Origin: CAZWMK01 sp964635065
GTDB lineage: Bacteria > Pseudomonadota > Alphaproteobacteria > Sphingomonadales > Sphingomonadaceae
Length of the DNA stretch: 5,358 nucleotides
NCBI GenBank assembly: GCA_964635065.1
Contig: CAZWMK010000127.1
Span: 1-5,358 of the forward strand
Reading direction: 5' to 3'
The notes beneath the pieces were generated by a model. That model did no database searches. It was not told the origin of the DNA and saw only the letters and a program-made list of their open reading frames with translations. Numbering within the stretch: position 1 is the stretch's first letter; every line of letters starts with the position of its first letter. The position numbers were made by a program, and so were the translations under genes. Of the stretch, positions 1-5,358 are shown piece by piece.

Positions 1-746
1 GTCCGTTGCCGCTGACCAATGATGCACGCGCCGCACTGGTCGCCACGGCCGACGGCGATGGCCGGTTCCTGCTCAATCAGGTCGAGACGCTCTATTCCGT
101 AACACTTGACGCTCCGCTCGATCCGGCGGCGCTGGGCGCCTTCCTGCATCGCCGCGTCGCTGTTTACGACAAGGACCGCGAGGGACATTACAACCTCATC
201 TCCGCCCTGCACAAAAGCCTGCGCGGCTCCGACCCGCAGGCCGCACTTTATTACCTGGCGCGGATGCTGGTGGCTGGGGAGGAACCGCTTTACATCCTGC
301 GCCGCCTCACCCGCTTTGCCTCCGAGGACATCGGCCTTGCCGACCCGCAGGCGCTGGTGCAATGCATTGCCGCAAAAGACGCCTATGACTTCCTCGGCAG
401 CCCGGAAGGAGAGCTGGCAATCGTGCAGGCCGCTCTCTATCTGGCGACCGCACCCAAGTCGAACGCTGCCTACAAGGCCGAAAAAGCCGCCAAGCGCGTC
501 GCGCGCGACACGGGATCGCTGATGCCACCGATGAATATCGTCAATGCGCCGACCAAGCTGATGAAATCAGTCGGCTATGGCGCGGGCTACAGCTATGACC
601 ATGATGCCGAGGATGGTTTTTCCGGCGACAATTACTGGCCCGACGCGATGACCCCGCAGCGCTTTTATAGCCCGACCGAGCGCGGCTTTGAAAAACGCAT
701 CACGGAACGGCTGGCATGGTGGGATGCACGGCGCAAACCACGATGA
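1..746 (+). CDS. rarA: Replication-associated recombination protein A (RarA/MgsA), C-terminal part; 5' end outside window
   Basis: This is the 3' part of the gene for RarA, an AAA+ ATPase related to clamp-loader subunits that acts at stalled replication forks. About 247 of the roughly 440 residues usual for the family are present; the reading frame is already open at base 3, and the Walker A and B motifs must lie upstream. The visible part starts in the AAA+ lid, where ADGDGRFLLNQVE resembles the sensor-2 region (E. coli has a GDARRLLN-like stretch). Next comes the tetramerisation and MgsA_C region: YDKDREGHYNLISALHKSLR, then ALYYLARMLVAGEEPLYILR, ASEDIGLADP, YLATAPKSNAAY and NAPTKLMKSVGYG, all close to E. 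coli RarA. The C-terminal ERGFEKRITERLAWW is also typical. No frameshift is seen. The TGA stop (744-746) overlaps the ATG of the next gene, suggesting translational coupling. Confidence 0.96.
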   Translation, partial: PLPLTNDARAALVATADGDGRFLLNQVETLYSVTLDAPLDPAALGAFLHRRVAVYDKDREGHYNLISALHKSLRGSDPQAALYYLARMLVAGEEPLYILRRLTRFASEDIGLADPQALVQCIAAKDAYDFLGSPEGELAIVQAALYLATAPKSNAAYKAEKAAKRVARDTGSLMPPMNIVNAPTKLMKSVGYGAGYSYDHDAEDGFSGDNYWPDAMTPQRFYSPTERGFEKRITERLAWWDARRKPR

Positions 747-1594
747 TGCAGCCATTTGACCGCTTCATCGCTATCGACTGGTCGGGCGCAAAGGGCAGCC
801 GTCACAAAGGCATTGCCGTTGCCATCGCCGAACCCGGAGACAGCGCGCCGCAGCTTGTGACGCGCATACGTCCATGGTCGCGTACCGAGATCGTCGACTG
901 GCTCATCGCGCAGGGTGGCCAGCCGCTTGTCGGTTTCGACTTCAGCTTCGCCCCGCCCTTCATCTCCGGCGGCACCTATTTGCCGGGAACCGATACACCC
1001 GTTACCGGTCCGGACTTCTGGGCCTATGTCGATTCATTATGCGCCGAAGATGAAGATCTGGGCGCAGCCAGCTTTCTGGAGCGCACCCATCGGTCGCATT
1101 TCTATTTCGGCGCCGCCGATGGCCGCAAGGCCGATTACATGCGCTTGCGCGCCTGTGAAAAGACATTCAACGCCGCTGGCGGCGGGAAGCCATCGAGCAT
1201 CTTCGATGCGATCGGAGCAGCGCAGGTCGCGAAGGCGAGCTTTGCCGGGATGCGCGTTCTCAATCGACTCCATCCGCATTATACTATCTGGCCGTTCGAG
1301 GCATGCGACCGGACACACGGAGTGGTTGTGGAAATATATACCCGTGCTTTCATCCGCCTTGGCGGGATGCGCGGCCTGAAGCTGCGCGATATCGACAGCT
1401 TGAACAGCGCACTTTGCGCATTGGGCAGCCAGCCGCACACGGCCAATGCAACAAGGCTCAGCGATCATGAAACCGATGTGCTGGTCTCGGCGGCAGGCCT
1501 GAGGCGGATTGCTTCCGTCGGGGATTACTGGTCGCCAGCCGGACTGACCCCGGCGATTGCCCGCAGCGAAGGCTGGACGTTCGGCGTCGTCTAG
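743..1594 (+). CDS. RNase H-fold-like (DUF429-like) protein of unknown function
   Basis: This is a soluble protein of 283 residues with no signal peptide or membrane segment. I do not recognise a named gene. The acidic pattern resembles the DUF429 / predicted RNase H-fold nuclease group: an opening strand FIAIDWSGAKG with Asp12, a second strand LVGFDFSFAPP with Asp66, a strand VVVEIYTRAF with Glu197, and a C-terminal helix DHETDVLVSAAGL with Asp241, Glu243 and Asp245. These could form a metal site; this is inferred from residue spacing only, and no activity is claimed. Start choice: ATG at 743 overlaps the rarA stop as ATGA and places the conserved strand near residue 8. ATG at 746 is nearly equivalent. 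ATG at 716 has a GGAACGG (704-710) upstream but would add 9 residues inside rarA. Coupling to rarA hints at a DNA-related role but does not prove one. Confidence 0.8.
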   Translation: MMQPFDRFIAIDWSGAKGSRHKGIAVAIAEPGDSAPQLVTRIRPWSRTEIVDWLIAQGGQPLVGFDFSFAPPFISGGTYLPGTDTPVTGPDFWAYVDSLCAEDEDLGAASFLERTHRSHFYFGAADGRKADYMRLRACEKTFNAAGGGKPSSIFDAIGAAQVAKASFAGMRVLNRLHPHYTIWPFEACDRTHGVVVEIYTRAFIRLGGMRGLKLRDIDSLNSALCALGSQPHTANATRLSDHETDVLVSAAGLRRIASVGDYWSPAGLTPAIARSEGWTFGVV

Positions 1595-1615
1595 CCATGA
1601 CGGCCAATCCCGGCT

Positions 1616-1620
1616 AAAGG
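1616..1620 (+). promoter_or_regulatory. Shine-Dalgarno site of the fluoride channel gene
   Basis: AAAGG lies 6 bases before the ATG at 1627, a normal spacing, and supports that start. The 32-base spacer (1595-1626) is too short for a fluoride (crcB) riboswitch and does not show its conserved bases. A 5-bp inverted repeat, TAGCC (1592-1596) and GGCTA (1612-1616), flanks the spacer but is too weak to call a terminator. Confidence 0.55.
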
Positions 1621-1626
1621 CGCATC

Positions 1627-2013
1627 ATGCCCATTGCATTTCCCCATCTTGCCTATGTCGCGCTTGGCGGCGCGATTGGTGCGTCGTTGCGTTTCCTGTT
1701 CGGGCGCTGGGCGATCGGGGCTTTCGGTTCCAGCTTCCCGTTCGGAACATGGGGCGTCAACATTCTTGGCGGCCTTGCCATAGGCCTCTTGGTTGGCACC
1801 CTCGCCCGCACTGGCGGCAGCGAAAGCCTGCGATTGCTTCTGGGGGTTGGTGCACTGGGTGGTTTCACCACCTTTTCCGCTTTCAGTCTTGAACTGTACG
1901 AGATGATCATCCGGGGCGAGACACTCATGGGTCTGGCCTATGCCGTATCGTCTGTCGCAGGTTCGGTCGTCGCGCTCTGGATTGGTGTCATGCTGACAAG
2001 GATGCTGCCATGA
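1627..2013 (+). CDS. crcB: Fluoride-specific ion channel CrcB/Fluc
   Basis: This is an inner-membrane fluoride channel (CrcB, also called FluC) that lets F- leak out of the cytoplasm and so protects enolase, pyrophosphatase and other targets. The 128 residues match the usual 120-130. Four hydrophobic segments are visible, at about residues 5-25, 36-60, 67-90 and 100-125. Family signatures are all present: GGAIGASLRF (14-23) in helix 1, FGTWGVNILGG (39-49) with pore Asn45, and GALGGFTTFSAF (75-86) with the TTFS break and Phe83/Phe86, which correspond to the phenylalanine-box residues of characterised Flucs. The family works as an antiparallel dual-topology dimer, so one gene is enough, and no second copy is seen here. 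The stop overlaps the start of the next gene as ATGA. An overlapping + strand frame at 1557-1892 is not coding. Confidence 0.96.
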   Translation: MPIAFPHLAYVALGGAIGASLRFLFGRWAIGAFGSSFPFGTWGVNILGGLAIGLLVGTLARTGGSESLRLLLGVGALGGFTTFSAFSLELYEMIIRGETLMGLAYAVSSVAGSVVALWIGVMLTRMLP

Positions 2014-3182
2014 ACGACGTACGCCAGTTCACCATTCAATCCGACGATGACGGCATCCGCCTTGATCGCTGGTTCAAGCGGCACATGCCCGATGTGTCCT
2101 TCAACATCGTATCGCGCTGGGCGCGCACAGGTCAGTTGCGCCTTGACGGCAAGCGCGCCGATCCCGGTGATCGCATCACCGCCGGTCAGATTCTGCGTGT
2201 CCCACCGCCCGAAAGCGCCGCACCCGCGATCCTGAAAAAGGAATCAGCGCCGCGACCGCCGCTGAGCGACGACGAGATCGAATTCGCCCGCAGCCTTGTC
2301 ATCCACATGGACGCGCAAGCGATTGTCATCAATAAGCCTGCAGGGCTTGCAACCCAGGGCGGCACCAAGACCATAGCGCATGTCGATGGCCTGTTAGACG
2401 CCTTGCAGTTCGATGCCGTCAGCCGGCCAAAACTGGTGCACCGGCTCGACAAGGATACATCGGGCGTGCTGCTGCTGGCCCGCAACGCCCGTGCGGCAGC
2501 CTTTTTCTCGAAGGCCTTTTCGGGCCGCACCGCGAAAAAAATCTATTGGGCGCTGGTAATGGGGGTGCCGTCGCCCGAACAGGGCATGATCGACGCACCA
2601 CTGGCGAAACAGCCCGGCAGCGGCGGTGAAAAAATGCATGTCGACAAGGAAAGCGGCCTGCCCGCGCGCAGCCGTTTCCGCATGGTCGAACAGGCAGGCA
2701 ACCGCACGGCGTGGCTTGAATTGCAGCCTTTGACGGGGCGCACGCATCAATTGCGTGTCCATTGTGCCGCCATCGGTCACCCGATTGTCGGCGACGCCAA
2801 ATATGGCGGACGCGACGCCTTTTTGACGGGGGGCATCTCGCGCAAGTTGCACCTGCACGCCCGTCGCCTGCTGATCGAACACCCGGACGGTGGCACGCTT
2901 GATGTCACCGCCGACCTCAGCCCGCATATTGCCGACAGCTTTGCCATGCTCGGCTTTGAAACTGCGCTGGGCGATGCGCTCCCGGTCGAGGATTTCGACC
3001 CCGACAAGGATCCCGAAGTGCTGGCCCGTCGCGCTGCGGCCGATGCCAAGGCCCGTCGCAAGGCGCGCCGGGGGGAGCGCCGTGGACGCGCCAACGCCGC
3101 AGCGCCCGCCGGCAAGCCCCAGCGCCGCCCCGCGCCGCGCAAACCGGCCGGACCGGGGAGCAAGCCGAAGGGCCGGCGCTGA
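2010..3182 (+). CDS. rluC: RluA-family 23S rRNA pseudouridine synthase, RluC-like, with basic C-terminal tail
   Basis: This cytoplasmic enzyme of 390 residues should isomerise specific uridines of 23S rRNA to pseudouridine. Residues about 13-65 form an S4 RNA-binding domain (IRLDRWFKRH through RITAGQILRVPP). The catalytic domain spans about 95-315. Its HRLDKDTSG motif at 144-152 carries the catalytic Asp147, KKIYWALV holds the conserved Tyr179, and GRTHQLRVH at 233-241 is the usual third motif. INKPAGLATQGG (107-118) looks more like RluC (U955/2504/2580 in E. coli) than RluD; the family call is firm, the subtype and target sites are inferred. Residues about 331-390 are a low-complexity tail rich in Arg, Lys, Ala and Pro, absent from E. 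coli RluC, probably disordered and RNA-binding. AAGGA at 1998-2002, 7 bases before the ATG, supports the start. The ATG overlaps the crcB stop, and the TGA shares one base with the next ATG (TGATG). Confidence 0.94.
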   Translation: MNDVRQFTIQSDDDGIRLDRWFKRHMPDVSFNIVSRWARTGQLRLDGKRADPGDRITAGQILRVPPPESAAPAILKKESAPRPPLSDDEIEFARSLVIHMDAQAIVINKPAGLATQGGTKTIAHVDGLLDALQFDAVSRPKLVHRLDKDTSGVLLLARNARAAAFFSKAFSGRTAKKIYWALVMGVPSPEQGMIDAPLAKQPGSGGEKMHVDKESGLPARSRFRMVEQAGNRTAWLELQPLTGRTHQLRVHCAAIGHPIVGDAKYGGRDAFLTGGISRKLHLHARRLLIEHPDGGTLDVTADLSPHIADSFAMLGFETALGDALPVEDFDPDKDPEVLARRAAADAKARRKARRGERRGRANAAAPAGKPQRRPAPRKPAGPGSKPKGRR

Positions 3183-3853
3183 TGCCCCGCCCGCTGCGTC
3201 TGGCCGTCTTCGATTGCGACGGCACGCTGGTCGACAGCCAGGCCAATATCATTCGCGCGATGGAGGACAGCTTTGCCCGCCACCGTCTCGATCCGCCTTG
3301 CCATCATCTGACCCGCCGCGTTGTCGGACTGTCGCTGATCGAGGCCATGGAGATGATGCTGCCCGACGCCGAACCGGATTTCCATGCAGTGCTGGCCGAG
3401 GATTACAAACATGCCTTCCAGCGCCTGCGCGCGGTGGGCGGCCTTGCGGATGAACCACTTTATCCCGGCATCCGCGAAGGCCTTGCAGAACTGGAAGCGC
3501 GCGGATGGCTGCTGGGCGTTGCGACGGGTAAATCGGATCGCGGGCTGAAAATGTGTCTTGAACATCATGGCCTGCACCCGCTGTTCGTCACACTTCAGAC
3601 TGCTGACCGCCACCCTTCAAAGCCGCATCCGTCCATGCTGTTCGCGGCCATGGCCGATGCAGGCACCGACGCCCTGCAAACGGCGATGATCGGTGACACT
3701 GTTTACGACATCGACATGAGCGTGGCGGCTGGCGCACATGCCCTTGGCGTCGACTGGGGGTATCACGATGCCCACGAACTGGCGTCTGCCGGCGCTCGCC
3801 ATGTCGCCACAGATATGGCGGCGCTGCTGAGGCATCTGGAGGAGATCGCATGA
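3182..3853 (+). CDS. HAD-IA family hydrolase, phosphoglycolate phosphatase-like
   Basis: This cytoplasmic phosphatase of the haloacid dehalogenase superfamily has 223 residues, normal for subfamily IA. All four HAD motifs are intact: motif I FDCDGTLVDS with nucleophile Asp11 and acid/base Asp13, motif II VATGKSD with Thr115, motif III Lys147 in HPSKPHPSM, and motif IV MIGDTVYDIDMS with Asp172 and the acidic residues Asp176 and Asp178 that help bind Mg2+. The helical C1 cap lies between motifs I and II, about residues 16-88. The layout is that of Gph/PGP-like enzymes, but HAD substrates cannot be read from sequence, so phosphoglycolate is only a candidate and no symbol is given. Pyrophosphatase or nucleotide phosphatase activity is equally possible. 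The start shares one base with the rluC stop, with AAGGG at 3166-3170 as a rather distant ribosome-binding site. The stop overlaps the next start as ATGA. Confidence 0.92.
   Translation: MPRPLRLAVFDCDGTLVDSQANIIRAMEDSFARHRLDPPCHHLTRRVVGLSLIEAMEMMLPDAEPDFHAVLAEDYKHAFQRLRAVGGLADEPLYPGIREGLAELEARGWLLGVATGKSDRGLKMCLEHHGLHPLFVTLQTADRHPSKPHPSMLFAAMADAGTDALQTAMIGDTVYDIDMSVAAGAHALGVDWGYHDAHELASAGARHVATDMAALLRHLEEIA
3838..3844 (+). promoter_or_regulatory. Strong Shine-Dalgarno site of the small membrane-protein gene
   Basis: GGAGGAG inside the last codons of the HAD gene ends 5 bases before the ATG at 3850. It is the best ribosome-binding site in the window, and it is the main evidence, besides the hydrophobic pattern, that the short downstream frame is a real gene. 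Confidence 0.7.
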
Positions 3854-4080
3854 CCGCCCCCCATCCTGCCGATCGCATCCGCGCGCGCGTGCTGCTGTTC
3901 ATGCGCCTGTCCGGTTTTGTCGTGCTGATCGCAGGCCTTGTCTTGTGGCGCACCGACCTGTTCGGCGTCCGGCACGAACTGGCAGGCAAGATCATCGCGG
4001 TTGCCGGCCTTGTCGAAATCCTTGTCATTCCTGCGCTCATGCTTCGCCTGTGGCGAAGCGTCAGCCGACGCATCCAGTGA
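3850..4080 (+). CDS. Small membrane protein with two predicted helices, unknown function
   Basis: A 76-residue protein I do not recognise. Two hydrophobic segments are evident, at about residues 14-33 (VLLFMRLSGFVVLIAGLVLW) and 47-66 (KIIAVAGLVEILVIPALMLR), joined by a short polar loop RTDLFGVRHELAG. Arginines lie in the N-terminal tail (Arg9, Arg11, Arg13) and in the C-terminal tail (RLWRSVSRRIQ), so by the positive-inside rule both ends should be cytoplasmic. There is no signal peptide cleavage site and no metal or catalytic motif. The ATGA overlap with the HAD gene, the strong ribosome-binding site at 3838-3844 and the 7-base gap to the ATP12 gene argue that it is real and co-translated. 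A role in membrane assembly of ATP synthase would suit the position, but that is speculation. Confidence 0.8.
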   Translation: MTAPHPADRIRARVLLFMRLSGFVVLIAGLVLWRTDLFGVRHELAGKIIAVAGLVEILVIPALMLRLWRSVSRRIQ

Positions 4081-4087
4081 CCCTTCG

Positions 4088-4828
4088 ATGAAAAGATTCT
4101 GGAAAGAGGCTGCCGTCACGGCGACCGACGCGGGCTTTGCTGTCAGCCTGGATGGCCGCCCGCTCAAAACCCCTGCACGCGCCACTCTGGTCGTGCCGAC
4201 ACAGGCACTGGCCGACGCCATTGCTGACGAATGGAATGCGGTCACCGACAAGGTCGATCCGCGCGCCATGCCGCTGACGGGGCTTGCCAATGCCGCGATC
4301 GACCGGATTGCTCCCGACCGCGATGCACATGTCACGGCGCTTGCCCGCTACGGTGAAAGCGATCTCGTCGCCTACCGCGCTGAGCACCCTGCCGACCTTG
4401 TTGCTCATCAGGAAATGATCTGGGGACCATTGGTTGCCTGGGTGCGCGCACGTTTCGACATCGATTTCCTTGTGACCAGCGGCATCATGCACAAGCCGCA
4501 ACCCGAAGCGACACTGGCGCGTCTGCGCGATGCCGTGGATCGCTTCGATGATTTCAGCCTCGCGGCGCTCAATCCGCTCGTCACGATCAGCGGTTCGCTT
4601 GTCATCGCGCTGGCGCTGGCGGAGGGTGCCCTCACGCTTGACGCGGCTTGGGCTGCGGGGCAGCTGGACGAACTGTGGCAGATCGAAAAATGGGGCGAAG
4701 ACACGCTTGCAGCACAGGCACGCGCCACCCGCCGCGCCGATTTCGGTGCCGCCGCCAAGTTTCTTGACCTGCTGAAGAAATGCGACCCGTGCGGCATGGA
4801 TCATGTCAATGCGGCAATCGAGCCGTGA
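4088..4828 (+). CDS. ATP12 family F1-ATPase assembly chaperone
   Basis: The 246-residue product matches the ATP12 chaperone family. In mitochondria Atp12p binds free F1 alpha subunits and prevents aggregation until the alpha3beta3 hexamer forms; alphaproteobacterial homologues are assumed to do the same in the cytoplasm. Signature stretches in order: MKRFWKEAAV at the start, LDGRPLKTPAR (21-31), the EWNA motif (48-51), MPLTGLANAAID (61-72), SDLVAYRAE (91-99), HQEMIWGPLV (107-116), ISGSLVIALAL (157-167) and DELWQIEKWGED (194-205). The start at 4088 is chosen because family members begin with MKRFWK. An in-frame ATG at 3938 lies inside the membrane-protein gene and would add 50 unrelated residues. 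No clear ribosome-binding site precedes 4088, so translation probably depends on ribosomes leaving the upstream gene, whose stop is 7 bases away. A CDPC pair (Cys232, Cys235) sits near the C terminus. Confidence 0.94.
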   Translation: MKRFWKEAAVTATDAGFAVSLDGRPLKTPARATLVVPTQALADAIADEWNAVTDKVDPRAMPLTGLANAAIDRIAPDRDAHVTALARYGESDLVAYRAEHPADLVAHQEMIWGPLVAWVRARFDIDFLVTSGIMHKPQPEATLARLRDAVDRFDDFSLAALNPLVTISGSLVIALALAEGALTLDAAWAAGQLDELWQIEKWGEDTLAAQARATRRADFGAAAKFLDLLKKCDPCGMDHVNAAIEP

Positions 4829-4896
4829 CAATGCGCTTTTTCGACTGCTAAGGGGGCGGTCGATTCGAAAACTGAAAAAGGGGGTTTGCGCCCGCG
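4829..4896 (+). other. 68-base spacer between ATP12 gene and pccB
   Basis: This is the longest gap in the window. It holds a T5 run (4837-4841), a TTCGAA palindrome, and A5G5 (4875-4884) that may act as the pccB ribosome-binding site, though 12 bases separate it from the ATG. A short inverted repeat CGGC/GCCG (4812-4815 and 4822-4825) at the end of the ATP12 gene is 11 bases before the T run, too weak and too far for a confident intrinsic terminator. No promoter with recognisable -35 and -10 boxes could be identified. Confidence 0.4.
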
Positions 4897-5358
4897 ATGC
4901 TGAAAGTCCTTGAAGAACTGGAACGCCGGCGCCAGGCCGCGCGTCTCGGCGGCGGTCAGGCGCGCATTGACGCGCAGCATGCCAAAGGTCGCCTGACGGC
5001 GCGGGAGCGCCTTGAAGTTCTGCTCGATCCGGGCAGCTTCGAGGAAATCGACATGTATGTCGAACACAACTGCGTCGATTTCGGCATGGAAGAGACGAAG
5101 ATTCCGGGCGACGGTGTCGTCACCGGTTCGGGTACGATCAACGGTCGTCTCGTCTATGTCTTCAGCCAGGACTTCACCGTGTTCGGCGGCTCCTTGTCCG
5201 AGCGTCACGCACAGAAGATCTGCAAGGTCATGGACACGGCCATGAAAGTCGGCGCGCCGGTGATCGGCCTGAACGACTCGGGCGGCGCCCGCATTCAGGA
5301 AGGCGTGGCCTCGCTGGGCGGCTATGCCGAAGTCTTCCAGCGCAACGTCAATGCATCG
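4897..5358 (+). CDS. pccB: Propionyl-CoA carboxylase beta subunit (carboxyltransferase), N-terminal part; 3' end outside window
   Basis: The first 154 residues of a protein usually near 510 residues long. PccB transfers the carboxyl group from carboxybiotin on the PccA subunit to propionyl-CoA, giving methylmalonyl-CoA in odd-chain fatty acid, valine and isoleucine breakdown. Visible landmarks: the N-terminal helix MLKVLEELERRR with RLGGGQARIDAQHAKGRLTA, then ERLEVLLDPGSFEE (37-50), CVDFGME (59-65), IPGDGVVTGSGTINGR (69-84), FTVFGGSLSERHAQKI (93-108), and GLNDSGGARIQEGVASLGGY (124-143), where the GGAR segment forms part of the acyl-CoA oxyanion site. These match PccB better than AccD, which would carry an N-terminal zinc finger, or MccB. 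The ATG at 4897 is the only good start, because an in-frame TGA lies at 4873-4875 and no other start codon falls between. pccB probably begins a new transcription unit. Confidence 0.94.
   Translation, partial: MLKVLEELERRRQAARLGGGQARIDAQHAKGRLTARERLEVLLDPGSFEEIDMYVEHNCVDFGMEETKIPGDGVVTGSGTINGRLVYVFSQDFTVFGGSLSERHAQKICKVMDTAMKVGAPVIGLNDSGGARIQEGVASLGGYAEVFQRNVNAS

Noticed and set aside
1592..1616. TAGCC/GGCTA inverted repeat before crcB
   Set aside because: A 5-bp stem with a 15-base loop is expected by chance and has no T tract after it.
1557..1892. 111-codon + strand frame overlapping the start of crcB
   Set aside because: It is a shifted frame of crcB and the preceding gene; the crcB frame carries the full Fluc signature.
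2777..3613. 278-codon open frame on the minus strand across the rluC/HAD junction
   Set aside because: It lies antisense to two well-recognised genes, its translation has no family resemblance and is rich in Arg/Ala, as expected from stop-poor antisense frames in high-G+C DNA.
3938..4087. Upstream in-frame extension of the ATP12 protein
   Set aside because: The 50 extra residues overlap the membrane-protein gene in another frame and do not resemble the ATP12 N terminus, which begins MKRFWK at 4088.
4061..4831. 256-codon minus-strand frame opposite the ATP12 gene
   Set aside because: The + strand encodes clear ATP12 signatures throughout; the antisense product has no recognisable motif.
4812..4841. 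Possible intrinsic terminator after the ATP12 gene
   Set aside because: Only a 4-bp stem (CGGC/GCCG), with 11 bases between the stem and the T5 run; this does not fit a stable Rho-independent terminator.
4801..5208. Minus-strand frame over the spacer and the start of pccB
   Set aside because: It is antisense to an unmistakable PccB N terminus and has no family resemblance of its own.

Overview
The window looks like ordinary chromosomal housekeeping DNA from an alphaproteobacterium, most likely Sphingomonadales. I infer this from the high G+C content, from an ATP12-type F1-ATPase assembly chaperone (a family of mitochondria and Alphaproteobacteria), and from the gene order rarA - fluC/crcB - rluC - HAD hydrolase - ATP12 followed by pccB. 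I recall that order from alphaproteobacterial genomes but could not check it. No rRNA, tRNA, CRISPR array, insertion sequence, phage gene or transfer boundary is visible, and base composition appears even throughout.

Layout, all on the + strand: (1) 1-746, 3' part of rarA, the AAA+ replication-associated recombination ATPase, cut by the window edge. (2) 743-1594, a protein with an RNase H-like (DUF429-like) residue pattern that overlaps the rarA stop. (3) 1627-2013, a CrcB/Fluc fluoride channel after a 32-base gap. (4) 2010-3182, an RluA-family (RluC-like) 23S rRNA pseudouridine synthase with an S4 domain and a long basic tail. (5) 3182-3853, a HAD-IA phosphatase resembling phosphoglycolate phosphatase. 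(6) 3850-4080, a 76-residue protein with two predicted membrane helices. (7) 4088-4828, the ATP12 family chaperone. (8) 4897-end, the 5' part of pccB, the carboxyltransferase beta subunit of propionyl-CoA carboxylase.

Genes 1-7 are packed almost without gaps. Junctions 1/2, 3/4 and 5/6 are ATGA overlaps, 4/5 is a TGATG overlap, 6/7 are 7 bases apart, and only 2/3 has a real spacer. They probably form one polycistronic unit with translational coupling. The products do not form one pathway: they cover replication-fork maintenance, fluoride resistance, ribosome modification, metabolite repair and F1Fo-ATPase assembly. pccB follows a 68-base spacer and may start its own transcription unit, though no promoter or terminator could be identified with confidence.

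I see no convincing new system. The two least explained items are the RNase H-like protein coupled to rarA and the small membrane protein just upstream of the ATP12 gene.
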